A DNA stretch of 64,000 bases from Microbulbifer sp. VAAF005 (GCF_030012985.1 NZ_CP120233.1:4645001-4709000), one strand, 5' to 3'. Shown: positions 49,880 to 60,370, numbered from the stretch's first letter. A program made the numbers and translations. Notes: a model not told the origin generated them from the sequence alone.

Positions 49880-50386
49880 TTGAGAGGTCGTTCCATTAAA
49901 ACAAATAATCTTGAAATTCATAGAGCAGAGCCTGCAGTAATTGAGTTGAATGGCTTCCTCAATGCATTAAGGTGTGTGATCGGCTGTCCGAAAAGGATAT
50001 TTAGTGCAACACTTGCCGAAAAGAATACTGGTTTAAACTCTATTGTCGAAGACACAATAAAAAGTATTGGTGAGTTTGGAAAACTCATAGAACAAAGACA
50101 ATCTGATTACAAAACTACTTATCAATTATTCATCGATCATATTTATAAGAAAATATCGGATACCAAAACTAGGGCTTTGGATAATTTAGATTGGAATCTA
50201 ATTGAGTATTATGGTCTTATCTCAACATCAGACCAAGAAGATGGCCCTTGGAATAGATTTATTAGTCAAGAACATACGATTTTAAGATTTCTTGATGATG
50301 ACGGTGATGAGTACATTTTATTCTTTGTAGAATTTAGTGATTTTGTAGTGGTAACTCAATTGGGGTTAGCATGGAACGAGAAATAA
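49880..50386 (+). CDS. Cassette 11: hypothetical protein, start uncertain
   Basis: About 168 residues from a TTG at 49880, 10 bp after the recombination point. The frame is also open leftwards through attC, which is ignored. Mostly helical in the first half, then NRFISQEHTILRFLDDDGDEYILFFVEFSDFVVVTQLG at the C-terminus, probably a small sheet. Family not recognised. Confidence 0.55.
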   Translation: MRGRSIKTNNLEIHRAEPAVIELNGFLNALRCVIGCPKRIFSATLAEKNTGLNSIVEDTIKSIGEFGKLIEQRQSDYKTTYQLFIDHIYKKISDTKTRALDNLDWNLIEYYGLISTSDQEDGPWNRFISQEHTILRFLDDDGDEYILFFVEFSDFVVVTQLGLAWNEK

Positions 50387-50491
50387 ACATAACCAGGGCA
50401 TGCACCCGACCTCCGGCAATTTGCACCTTTTTTGCGGTAGAGCTGCAAAAAAGCCTCCAATTACCTCCGGCTGGTGATGCAGGCGTTAAAA
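50387..50491 (+). other. attC site 11
   Basis: R'' ACATAAC, R' GTTAAAA (last base off consensus); arms CAGGGCATGCACC and GGTGATGCAGGC pair. 105 bp. Confidence 0.82.
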
Positions 50492-50493
50492 CT

Positions 50494-50946
50494 ATGAGTA
50501 AGTCTTACCTCAATCTATCTATCCTAGGTGTGGCGTTGCTTTTTATGGTAATTTTCTTGGCATACTCTGAGCTTGAAAAAAGTCACGAAATTGTCAGCTA
50601 CGTGAGCCGCCCGGATATTGCGCAAAGATATGCGCTGAAATCGGCGAGGGATGACTTTCAGAAAAATAGAGTTGGCTTTATCTGGGTCTTTGAAATTGAC
50701 GGTGTGTTAACTGTCTATGGTTTAGATGAAAAACAAGTTTCAAAGATTGCCAAAGTATTCGTTCAAGATAGATACTGGAGTTTACGGTGCTGTAGTGTTT
50801 TAGGAGAATACAAGTATCCGGATGATATCATTACTGGCGACGAACCATCTGAATTTGGTTTGATAGTCGGGGCGTATATCAGAAACCCCTATTTTGTAAC
50901 TCTATACAACCGGGAAATGGCAAGGCTCCTGGGCGTAGAGTTTTAA
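50494..50946 (+). CDS. Cassette 12: membrane-anchored hypothetical protein
   Basis: 150 residues from ATG 50494, 8 bp after the recombination point. An N-terminal hydrophobic helix (LNLSILGVALLFMVIFLAY) is followed by a soluble mixed domain with FIWVFEIDGVLTVYGLDEKQV. Family not recognised. Stop lies in the R'' box of attC site 12. Confidence 0.62.
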   Translation: MSKSYLNLSILGVALLFMVIFLAYSELEKSHEIVSYVSRPDIAQRYALKSARDDFQKNRVGFIWVFEIDGVLTVYGLDEKQVSKIAKVFVQDRYWSLRCCSVLGEYKYPDDIITGDEPSEFGLIVGAYIRNPYFVTLYNREMARLLGVEF

Positions 50947-51078
50947 CAAAGCAAGGCAGTTCGTTCCGGCCCTGGGGGCCTCCACCGGACATCTTACTTT
51001 GTGTACTTTATGCGCAGTTCGCCACGCTCACTATTTGCGCATTAAGCACACAAAGTAAGCTGCCTCTGCTCGCGGCGT

Positions 51079-52916
51079 GTGTGCCAGGCATGGCATTTAA
51101 CTAGAGAGGTGAAAGTCCTCTTACCAGGTATTCGTGGAGCCGAAGGTTAGCGAAAGGGCAAAGTTAATATCGCGAGGTATTGGCTGGAGGAAGCCCAACG
51201 CAAATTCACGGGGTGATGAACAAGAACTGGATATGAGGTGTGACGTAGGTGGAGCCAGTGGGCACGTGACCATAAAGCTCTCCATCCACAATTGGCCTAC
51301 GTTTTATAAATCCAGCATCTACGTGAAGAAAGTTAAATGTCTTACCCTGGGAGGTCTATGGGTTGTTAATGGAGTAACTGAAAACTGAGAGATTGGTTTT
51401 GACCGATCCATAGAAGTCAGCAGAAGGCATAGTAGGTAGATTTCGTGCTACTGAAGGCCTGAACAATTCTGGACAGTATTATTAATGCAGAGCTTGATGA
51501 CTGCATCTGACAAGTAACTTAGTTACCAGAGAAAAAATTTTTTTTCTGGGTGAACATCAAACTGGAAACTTAATCATACATTGTCCAATTTCCCATCTCT
51601 TTTAATGCAGCGAATTCTAGATAGGAATAATCTGTTTCGAGCATTACAACAAGTTTCTCGTAACCAGGGTGCACCAGGTCTCGATGGTATGACGGTAAAA
51701 CAGTTGCCGGAACATCTTAAGCAGACCTGGATTGCTACCCGACAAAAGGTGCTAAGTGGTAGCTATCGCCCTCAACCGGTGAAACGCGTCTTTATACCAA
51801 AAGGCAATGGAGGCCTGCGTCCATTGGGTATACCAACGGTGCAAGATAGATTGATCCAGCAAGCTATCGCACAGATACTCAGTGAGCAATGGGAGCTGAA
51901 GTTTCATGCTCTTAGTTTTGGTTTTAGACCAAATCGATCGGCACACCAGGCGATTAGACAGGTCCAAAACTTTGTCCGGCAAGGAAAGCGCTGGACGATC
52001 GATATGGACTTGAAATCCTTCTTTGATGAAGTGAATCATGACAAGCTCATGCTAACACTGAAGCAAAGCGGAATACCGGCTGGTGTGCTGGGGTTGATAA
52101 ACCGATACCTAAAAGCGCCAACGGTAGTCGATGGCAAGGTAATAGCTACAATAAAAGGCGTCCCGCAAGGTGGGCCGTTATCTCCGCTTCTAGCGAATAT
52201 TGTGCTTAATGAACTGGACTGGGAGCTGCACAAGCGGCAACTCAGTTTTGTACGATATGCCGATGATTTTCAAATACTGGTGGGAAGTCGTCGGTCTGCA
52301 GAGCGGATAAAAGTAAGCCTTACGCACTTCATCAAATGTAAGCTGAAGCTCACAGTAAATACTGAGAAGAGTGCAGAGGATCACTTCTGGAAGCGGAGCT
52401 TTCTAGGATTTAGATTGCTGAAGAAGGATGCCCGGATAAAGGTATCAGAATCATCGATTAATAAATTGAAGGCAAAGATCAGAATGGTCACCCGCCGAAC
52501 ACGAGGCCGCAAGTTTACTCAGATCATAGAAGAGTTAAAGAAGTCCCTGCTTGGTTGGAAAGCGTACTTTGACATCAGTGAAGTACTGAGCCCTCTGAAA
52601 GATCTGGACAAGTGGATAAGGCGGAAGTTGCGATGTTATTTATGGAAGCAATGGGGACGTAGTGGTTACCGCAGATTAAGAAGGCTGGGCGTTGATCGTT
52701 TTTTAGCGTGGAACACGGCCAAATCAGCGCATGGACCATGGAGGCTAAGCAAAAGTCCTGCCCTTTACAGAGCATTGCCAAATAGATACTTTAGGAACTT
52801 GGGGCTGCCGGAATTGGCAGATAGGAAGGGGAATAGAATTGAACCGCCATGGTACGTGACCCGTATGCCTGGTGGTGTGGGAGGAGGGGCATCGTGAGGT
52901 GCCTCCCTATCCCGAT
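51079..52916 (+). mobile_element. Group II intron 1 (IIC-attC type), sense to cassettes
   Basis: 1838 bp, from GTGTGCCAGGC to CTATCCCGAT. Domain I start with GGTGAAAGTCC, domain V near 52839-52876 (ACCGCC...GGTGGT) and domain VI stem GGGAGG...CCTCCC just before the 3' end. It encodes an intact reverse transcriptase. Boundaries are inferred from restoring the attC R' box and may be off by one base. Confidence 0.85.
51581..52897 (+). CDS. Group II intron reverse transcriptase/maturase (intron 1)
   Basis: 438 residues from a TTG, or 430 from ATG 51605 (MQRILDRNNLFRALQQV), which fits the family better. RT motifs: GAPGLDGMTV, RPLGIPTVQDRLIQQAIAQIL, FGFRPNRSAHQAI, GVPQGGPLSPLLANIVLNELD and catalytic FVRYADDFQIL. 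The maturase (GIIM) domain follows; no HNH endonuclease is seen, as in class C introns. The C-terminal codons overlap domain V. Confidence 0.93.
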   Translation: MSNFPSLLMQRILDRNNLFRALQQVSRNQGAPGLDGMTVKQLPEHLKQTWIATRQKVLSGSYRPQPVKRVFIPKGNGGLRPLGIPTVQDRLIQQAIAQILSEQWELKFHALSFGFRPNRSAHQAIRQVQNFVRQGKRWTIDMDLKSFFDEVNHDKLMLTLKQSGIPAGVLGLINRYLKAPTVVDGKVIATIKGVPQGGPLSPLLANIVLNELDWELHKRQLSFVRYADDFQILVGSRRSAERIKVSLTHFIKCKLKLTVNTEKSAEDHFWKRSFLGFRLLKKDARIKVSESSINKLKAKIRMVTRRTRGRKFTQIIEELKKSLLGWKAYFDISEVLSPLKDLDKWIRRKLRCYLWKQWGRSGYRRLRRLGVDRFLAWNTAKSAHGPWRLSKSPALYRALPNRYFRNLGLPELADRKGNRIEPPWYVTRMPGGVGGGAS

Positions 52917-52939
52917 TATGTTCTCACAAGAATTTAAGT

Positions 52940-53251
52940 ATGGATGAAATCGTTTGGCTTAAGAGGATTGAGCCTTTTAAATACACGAGCAAACCATTCC
53001 ACTATAAAAAGTCGAATTGGTGCAATATTCAAAAACGTCAATTCCGCTCATATATTGTTCGCATATCAATGAGAGAGCGTCGTAGCTACCCAGGACCAGT
53101 TCGTAGTTACTGGCGCCAATTACGATTTGAGGCCATAAAATATTTCGAGTCTAAGTGGGGTGAAGTGCCTCAGGCTATTCGGGGTAGGCATGTTCCACCA
53201 AACTCCGTACTATTTAAATCAGAAGGTTGGTCGCAATGGGCAAGATCTTAG
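52940..53251 (+). CDS. Cassette 13: small basic hypothetical protein
   Basis: 103 residues, rich in Lys/Arg and aromatic residues (SYIVRISMRERRSYPGPVRSYWRQLRFEAIKYF). No membrane segment. Could bind nucleic acid, but no fold is recognised. Begins 23 bp after intron 1 and its TAG lies directly before the R'' box of attC site 13. Confidence 0.6.
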   Translation: MDEIVWLKRIEPFKYTSKPFHYKKSNWCNIQKRQFRSYIVRISMRERRSYPGPVRSYWRQLRFEAIKYFESKWGEVPQAIRGRHVPPNSVLFKSEGWSQWARS

Positions 53252-53257
53252 ACATAA

Positions 53258-55164
53258 ATCGGGTAGCCGGTAGTTTCTAGCTACCGGCCCCCACACCACC
53301 CATCGTGCGGGTCCGCAATGGGCGGTTCCCTATCCGTAATGAATCTCTACCCAACGATCTCGCAATGAAATCAACCCCATCTCTTCGAAGAACTCATTAT
53401 TGAGCGCAATATGAATACCCTCAGTTTTTGCGCTTCGCCAGTAACTTTTACCGGACGAGCCGCAGGTAACTGACAGCGATTCACTCACACCCATACGCAG
53501 TAAATTTCGAACTTTCGTTCTCACTCTGCGCCAATTCTTCCAATAGCTCATTCTTAATCGCCGTCGTATCCAGCAGTCTAGATCTATACATTTTTGATAG
53601 CCTTGCGCTATCCCAAAATAGTTGATCCAACCACGGAGGTATACGGTAAGTTCTTTCAGCTTCTTTTCCATAGAGATACCACGAGATCGCCCTGTAATCT
53701 GGCGGACGCAGTATTTAAATTGGAGCAGGGACTTATCATGCCAGACAAGCTTTGCCCCCCGAAAAGAGAAGCCTAGGAACTTACAACGGCTGACAGGAAC
53801 CACTTGGCTTTTAGTATCGTTAACTTTGAGCTTAAGCTTGCGCTCAACAAAGCGTTTAATACTCGCCATAACCCGTTCACCCGCGCGTTTAGAGGAAACC
53901 ACAATCACAAAATCGTCCGCATAGCGGACGAAATTGTGTCGGCGTTTTTTCCAGCTCTTTGTCGAGCAGGTCGAGTACAATATTGGACAGCAGCGGCGAT
54001 AAAGGGCCACCTTGTGGCACCCCCTCATGACAGGCTTTCCAGCATCCATCTTTTACACTTCCTGCACGCAAGTAGCTTGCGATCAGTTTGAGTAAGCGCT
54101 TATCGCTGATTCTTTGGCCAAGTAAATTCATGAGGAAATCATGATTTACCCGGTCGAAGAATTTAGATAAATCGACATCCACTGCTATTCGTTTCCCTCC
54201 CTCGATATACTTTCGCAGCTTTTTCACCGCATGATGCTGCGATCGCTTTGGGCGGAACCCATAGCTGAACTCCGAAAAGGTTTTATCGAATCTGGGACCG
54301 ATGATTTGGGCGATAGCCTACTGAATAACACGATCAAAGATCGTAGGTATCCCGAGACCACGCTGGCCACCATCTGGCTTGCGAATGTAGACGCGCCTGA
54401 CGGGAAGCGGCTGGTAATGACCCTGTCGAATGGTCTCGATGAGGTCGTCGCCAACTGCCTTGAAGTGCTGCACAAAATTATCGACAGTAATCCCGTCAAT
54501 GCCTGCGGCACCTTTGTTGCTTCGCACGTGTTTCCATGCAGCATTAAGATTTTCTTTGCTGAGGATGGCTTCAAGCAGATTTTCATTTGAGTTGAGTGTC
54601 ATGGCAGTGCGCTACGGCAATTTTATATCCGGCTGGCAACATATCAGTAGGCTAGCCCTGTCTTTTAACTCGTGGAGTTTGGGTTCAGGCCTTCACCGCA
54701 TCCAAGGTATTAATCTTGGTATTAGGCTACTATGCCGTCGGCTGACTTCTGTTTAATCACCTTGATCATTACTGACCAAGGCGCCGCTGTGTTCCACCAA
54801 TTTTGTTTACCCCCGCGATGGTGGGGCCTACTTATGAGTCAGCGGCCACGCTGACAGCTTTACAGCAGCAGGTTGAACAGATCTCCCCAGATAAAAACGT
54901 GAACTTTCACTACACAACTGCATCATTTACTCTACCCGTTAGATCATATGGCTTCGGTGTTCTTGGCCACCTCGCCTCCAGGCTAAGCCTTATATGATGT
55001 TTCTGTTCGTCAGCTCGTAGTTTTGCTAGCGGCTTCCTCCCCACAAAACCTCACGGTGTTGCAGTTGCCATTCGCTAGTAGTTAGCATTTAATGGAATCC
55101 ATTAAACGGTGATCTTCCTACAGGGGACTTTCACCCCATTAGTTCACGCCCATGCTGGGCGTAC
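53258..55164 (-). mobile_element. Group II intron 2 (attC type), antisense to cassettes
   Basis: 1907 bp. On the minus strand it begins GTACGCCCAGCATGGGC with GGTGAAAGTCCCC downstream and ends CTACCCGAT. Domain V is at about 53289-53325 (ACCGCCCA...TGGGTGGT) and domain VI has a GCCGGTAG/CTACCGGC stem. Excision exactly restores the R'' box. The 5' GTACG departs from the usual GTGYG. Confidence 0.88.
53330..54602 (-). pseudogene. Group II intron reverse transcriptase (intron 2), broken by one TAG and one frameshift
   Basis: Reads from ATG 54602 (NLLEAILSKENLNAAWKHVRSNKGAAGIDGITV). A TAG at 54318-54320 replaces the second Gln of DRVIQQAIAQII. The frame continues through FSYGFRPKRSQHHAVKKL and EGVPQGGPLSPLLSNIVL, then shifts in a six-T run (plus strand 53945-53950) and resumes NFVRYADDFVIVV to the end. 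Intact, it would be about 420 residues. The intron would then depend on another reverse transcriptase to move. Confidence 0.88.
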
Positions 55165-55290
55165 CAAGGCGCTCAAATACGTTCCGGCCCGTTGGGCCTC
55201 CACCGGACACAAAAGGCCGTGGCTCGTTTCACTCTGCCACAACCTTTTGTGCCGTTTAGCTTGGCGTTATGTGAGCAGGAAATAGAGCAT

Positions 55291-55638
55291 ATGGACATCG
55301 CGATACAAATGATTGATCAAGCTTGGCAATTACTTGTGCGTATTCCATTTTGGTTGTTGTTGTCCACACCATTGATAATCGCTCTCTACTTTTATGCAAA
55401 GAAAATCAGAAGCGTGCAGTGGAATATGGCAATAAAACTGTTGCTTTTTGTTCCACTTTCGGCCGTCTTACTTGCTCCAATGCCGGTTGGCATGTTCATA
55501 GCACTCGTGCCTAATGGTTTTTTGCTCTTTAGTGGCCTTGAGTACTACAGTAGGGTTTTTGCCTGGTGTGTTTCATCCATACTCGTATCAATGATAGTTT
55601 GTTACTTCGTAGGCAAGAAATACCTGAGACCCACATAA
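55291..55638 (+). CDS. Cassette 14: small membrane protein
   Basis: 115 residues from ATG 55291 (AGCAGGAAATAG upstream), 24 bp after the recombination point. Three to four hydrophobic stretches (PFWLLLSTPLIIALYFYA, LLLFVPLSAVLLAPMPVGMFIALV, FAWCVSSILVSMIVCYFVG). Family not recognised. Confidence 0.65.
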   Translation: MDIAIQMIDQAWQLLVRIPFWLLLSTPLIIALYFYAKKIRSVQWNMAIKLLLFVPLSAVLLAPMPVGMFIALVPNGFLLFSGLEYYSRVFAWCVSSILVSMIVCYFVGKKYLRPT

Positions 55639-55666
55639 CAAGTGACTATGGTTGCTCGTCAAGTTT

Positions 55667-56836
<1,170 letters not shown>

Positions 56837-56924
56837 CCGCAGAAATCGCTCCCTTTGGTCGCTGGGACAGCCAAAACGCTACGCTTATTTGTCTGCCCTT
56901 GTGCGGGGCGTAAAAGGTACGTCA

Positions 56925-57428
56925 ATGATTAGAGCGATTCTCGTAATAGTTTCCCTAATCATAATATCGGGTTGTGTTGGTTTGGCTATTGGTACTTACG
57001 GGAAAAAAGAGTGGGCCAGAACAGAATTCAGTCTAGGGAATGAGAGAAATCAATTCTCTTTCGAAAAGAGAGATTCGCCTTACTCAGACCTTGAAATTAT
57101 TGAACGTTGGGGAGATCCTGATTCTGTAGATCTGTTTGAGTATTGTAAGGTGCTTATTTATAAAGACGGAACATCATGGGCTGGTGCAGGAGCATTTGTT
57201 GGCGTAGTGCCAGTTCCGCTCGCGGTACCAACTGGAACGTATAAGAATCGCTTTTATCTTCGTAACAATGCAGCTGTTGGCTTAATTCAAGAGTACGGAG
57301 AAATAGATCGTGCTGTTGGCTATACATGTGGTAGCAATGAGTGCGTGGCTAGCGCTGGAGAAAAGGTAAATGAGTCTGAGCTTGATACTAAAGTGGCAGT
57401 AACACAATGGTGTGCCAAGTCCCTTTAA
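56925..57428 (+). CDS. Cassette 15: lipoprotein
   Basis: 167 residues with a lipoprotein signal (RAILVIVSLIIISGC, lipobox ISGC). The mature region has DLEIIERWGDPDSVDLFEYCKVLIYKDG, which resembles the small alpha/beta SmpA/OmlA-like lipoprotein fold, and a Gly-rich hydrophobic part (AGAGAFVGVVPVPLAVPTG). Two or more Cys near the C-terminus. Family not firmly assigned. Confidence 0.65.
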   Translation: MIRAILVIVSLIIISGCVGLAIGTYGKKEWARTEFSLGNERNQFSFEKRDSPYSDLEIIERWGDPDSVDLFEYCKVLIYKDGTSWAGAGAFVGVVPVPLAVPTGTYKNRFYLRNNAAVGLIQEYGEIDRAVGYTCGSNECVASAGEKVNESELDTKVAVTQWCAKSL

Positions 57429-57511
57429 CAAACGTAGGTAGTATGTTTTCGGGCCTGCGCGGGATGCCCAGCGCTGTGCACATATTGTGCGCGTTGCTGT
57501 GTGCGTTATTT
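57423..57511 (+). other. attC site 15
   Basis: R'' CTTTAAC, R' GTTATTT (last bases off consensus). 89 bp with a GTGCACATATTGTGCGC inner hairpin. Arms pair less well than in other sites. Confidence 0.65.
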
Positions 57512-57530
57512 GTCACTTTAGGAGCTATCC

Positions 57531-58259
57531 ATGATTTCTGAAGATTTCTCCGAAAGGATTGAGAGCTTTGATGAATGCTTAAGCCTGAAGCTCTCAGAAG
57601 TCGACAATATACAAGGTGGAGATTCACTCCTTTACCGAAAAATTCTTTATGTTTCATTTTTAGACTCACTGGCAGCGTGCGTTTATCCAAATTCAGGAAA
57701 CAAGGTTAGGTTTACTGGACTTATCGATCGATTTTCTCATTAGCCTGATCGGGATAGGCTTTGTATCGTACACATCGCAAGGTTTTGTTCACTAAACTTC
57801 GAGCTTTAGCCAGGAAGGCTCAGGCATGAGTCACTCATAATGTTAAAAGAGTGGCAAAATGACTTAGACTACACAGGAATAGTTAGAGGCGAGAAAAACC
57901 CAACTTATAGCGATTTTAAGAAAATATGGCCAAAAAGAGCTAGCGAAAGTGGGCTGCCTTATCAGCTTTCCGATTTTAAATTAGTAAATCTGCTGTATCG
58001 GTTGAGAAATGTATTGGTTTATTAGTTCCAGTCTCCCGGCCGGGAATTAGGTCCCATATTGCCAGATTAGCATTTTTTCCAGTTGTTCAAAACTATTGAT
58101 GGAAATCATAAGCTAATTCCTTTGCATTTTGAGTTAGTATATTCATCAGAGTTTTTAAGTGATCTATGTGGAAAAATCTTAAGGAATGTTGTTGCATATC
58201 TTAGGGAAAGCAATATAAATCCTTTCCCGAATCATTATTCAGGTGACTACTGGCTGTAG
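57531..58259 (+). pseudogene. Cassette 16: 242-codon frame interrupted only by four TAG codons
   Basis: ATG 57531 has AGGAG at a good distance. The frame stays open to TAG 58257-58259 except for TAG at 57741, 57807, 58023 and 58068; no TAA, TGA or frameshift occurs. The pieces read as one soluble protein (DECLSLKLSEVDNIQGGDSL, KIWPKRASESGLPYQLSDF, LCGKILRNVVAYLRESNINPFPNHYSGDYW). I recall similar hypothetical proteins from integron cassettes with Trp after the SH residues and Glu after VHE-like positions, so single-base changes of several codons would explain the stops. Probably a decayed gene; all-amber decay is odd. Confidence 0.7.
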
Positions 58260-58268
58260 TATCTAAAC

Positions 58269-58361
58269 AAATAACAAGCAGTGGCGGTCGGACCCAGTTT
58301 TCGCTCCTGTCTCGCTGAAACCTTCTCTCATTGAGTAGACGCTTGTCTACTCAATGGCGTA
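58269..58361 (+). other. Degenerate last attC (site 16) and right end of the array
   Basis: R''-like AAATAAC at 58269-58275. No clean R' follows: GGCGTAAG at 58356-58363 lacks a T. The bases GTGGCGGTCGG at 58281-58291 match the start of cassette 8, so the site may be a fusion or deletion product. Confidence 0.45.
58330..58355 (+). terminator. Strong hairpin at the right array border
   Basis: Perfect 11-bp stem ATTGAGTAGAC/GTCTACTCAAT with a GCTT loop. Followed by GGCGTAAG and seven A, not T, so on the plus strand it is not a standard terminator; it would end leftward transcription poorly as well. Function open. Confidence 0.4.
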
Positions 58362-58453
58362 AGAAAAAAATAAATCAAGGCTAATAATTTTTTGGTGTTA
58401 AGCATTTGCAGTATTTTGCTAGAATAGGTAGGTACCCTTGTTAAGGATAAAAG

Positions 58454-59176
58454 ATGAAATATGGAATGCTGATAGCCCTGGTCGGGGTTGTTACTATATC
58501 GGGCTACTTTATACTTGAATCAAATCAAGAGAGTAGAAATTCAGATTTTGATAGAGAGGTACGCAAACCTCGCGACTTCAGTGAACAGAAGAATACCTTG
58601 TCTAAAGGGGATAATCGTAAGATAACAAATGAAGAAGCGGGTCAATTAATAGTAATGGAAGAGGCTGGGATTGGAAAATCCGTTGATGAGGGCGAAGTGA
58701 TGCCCCCAACTTTTGTCGATCGGCAGGAAGACGAGCACTCTCATGATAATGGCCATGATAGTGGTATAAAGTATTTGCTGACCATTAATAATGATATTAA
58801 TGGTGAGTATACGCCTACAAACCCAGATTTCAGTCGTCACGGAACCCCCATTTCTATCAATGAAGAAAGCATTCGAAGCCTTAGAAAAAATGAACTACTA
58901 AATTTTCCTCTCGATAAAAACCGTACTCTTTTGGTCGAAAGTGTCGATAAGAAAAACAGTGGCGCCGTCAATGTCCGATTTTCAGTTGCGAATGAAGACA
59001 ATATTTATCGAGGCTTTATTACTGTTGGCAATAAAGCTACCTTTGGCCGTATCATTACTCCGGAGGGAGGGTATGAGTTAGAGGTTGTTGATGGTAAGGG
59101 GTGGATTGTTAATACAAGTTATATTGATGACAAAATGCCAGAAGATGGTATCGATTACGTGGCACCAAGAAATTAA
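58454..59176 (+). CDS. Separately encoded prodomain-like protein of the downstream metalloprotease
   Basis: 240 residues with an N-terminal signal or anchor (MLIALVGVVTISGYFIL). A charged, low-complexity region with EDEHSHDNGHDSG is followed by a C-terminal domain: SGAVNVRFSVANEDNIYRGF, then ITPEGGYELEVVDGKGWIV. This last part resembles the prodomain of secreted M12/M72-type metalloproteases, where it normally precedes the catalytic domain in one chain. The gene lies 23 nt before the protease gene, so an intramolecular-chaperone or inhibitor role in trans is plausible. ATG 58454 with AAGGATAAA upstream. Confidence 0.6.
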   Translation: MKYGMLIALVGVVTISGYFILESNQESRNSDFDREVRKPRDFSEQKNTLSKGDNRKITNEEAGQLIVMEEAGIGKSVDEGEVMPPTFVDRQEDEHSHDNGHDSGIKYLLTINNDINGEYTPTNPDFSRHGTPISINEESIRSLRKNELLNFPLDKNRTLLVESVDKKNSGAVNVRFSVANEDNIYRGFITVGNKATFGRIITPEGGYELEVVDGKGWIVNTSYIDDKMPEDGIDYVAPRN

Positions 59177-59199
59177 AAAATTATAATGGAGTAAAGTAT

Positions 59200-60370
59200 A
59201 TGAATAATAAAGTATGGTTAATTTGTCTTCTTGTTTTAGGTTTCTTTTGGGAGGAGTGTAGTGCTGACGAGGTCACAGTATTAGTTTTATATACAGAGGC
59301 AGCACAAAGCTCGGTTGCAGGAGGGGCTATTGAAGATAAGATAGATAGCTATATAGAAGCAAGTAATGATACTTATCGTGCTAGCGGTATTGACATTACT
59401 CTTTCCTTGGCAAGTGCACAGCTTATTACCAATGTTGACGATACGAGTACGAATAATACGCAAAACTATAGTTATGAAGATGCGCTAGATGACCTGACAG
59501 GTGGTTTGAGCCCCTTTCATAATGTCCCAAATTTGCGTAATACTTATGGTGCTGATTTTGTTGTTTTGTTGCGCGATACGGACAATGATTGGGGGGTACG
59601 GATGGATTGATAATGATGGCGGCAGGAGTGATCTCGCATACAGTATCGTTCGCATCAAGAATCCAATGGAAACATTTACTCATGAAATTGGTCACAATAT
59701 GGGGCTGGCTCATTCTCGCCGCCAGGTGGCAGACGGTGGTGTTCCTGGAATAGAAATATACGCCGCAGGCCATGGTCTGGATAGAAATTATCCGTCGGAG
59801 TTTGGTTTTGTGACGGTGATGGCATACGGGTCTGCTTTTAATGGCGCACCAAGGTTGGCACTTATGTCAAATCCTTCTATAAACTGTGATTCTGGTACTA
59901 GTGTTAGCCCATGCGGAATTATTGAGACAGATCCCGATGATGGGGCTAATAGCTCGAAAGTCCTCAATGCTAGAAAATCTATATATAGGAATTATCGTCT
60001 TGCCCCTACCGTAGCATCAATATCATTTAATGATTCTAATCTATTATCTTGTTTGACCTTTTCACAATTTACTCTTATCCCGGTCTTTACATATCTGAAT
60101 TGTGCAAACTTTAACATTGAATCTCTGGCTGGTTTAGAGGGTCTTACAGGCTTGACCTATGTAAACATACAAGATAACAATATCTACAGCTTGCAGCCAT
60201 TGCTTGAATTGCCCAATCTTCAAACTGCTGTAGTTTCCGGAAATGATAATGCAATTTGTTCACAGCTAACTCTTCTTGAAGAAAAACTTGGAGCAAGTAA
60301 TGTGATACGATCTGATGGATGTTTTCCATTGGCGGCAGTGCTCGTTTCTATAAACACTTTGTTGCTTTAA
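59200..60370 (+). CDS. Secreted zinc metalloprotease (reprolysin/M72-like) with C-terminal leucine-rich repeats, frameshifted at 59591-59596
   Basis: From ATG 59200: signal peptide (VWLICLLVLGFFWEECSA), then EVTVLVLYTEAA and DFVVLLRDTDNDWG. The frame is lost in a G6 run; one G fewer continues YGWIDNDGGRSDLAYSIV in the frame ending at 60370. The zinc motif is THEIGHNMGLAHSR (HExxHxxGxxH) with a Met-turn candidate in VTVMAYGS. Residues about 290-385 hold two or three leucine-rich repeats (LAGLEGLTGLTYVNIQDNNI, LQPLLELPNLQTAVVSGND). Total about 389 residues. An extracellular endopeptidase. Confidence 0.8.

Larger units (their letters stand above)
50941..52921 (+). other. attC site 12, R' box split by group II intron 1
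   Basis: R'' TTTTAAC at 50941. Exon ends GCGGCGT at 51078 and resumes TATGTTC at 52917, restoring R' GTTATGT. The site is long (about 143 bp) with an inner TTACTTTGTGT/ACACAAAGTAA hairpin. Confidence 0.8.
53252..55272 (+). other. attC site 13, R'' box split by group II intron 2
   Basis: ACATAA at 53252-53257 joins C at 55165 to give ACATAAC followed by AAGGCGCTC, matching the start of attC site 10. R' GTTATGT at 55266-55272. Confidence 0.85.

Noticed and set aside
57531..58259. Genome-wide reassignment of UAG to an amino acid
   Set aside because: Many clear genes in the window (rpoS, the adhesin, the ABC exporter, the adaptor, the MFS gene) end in TAG at the expected place.
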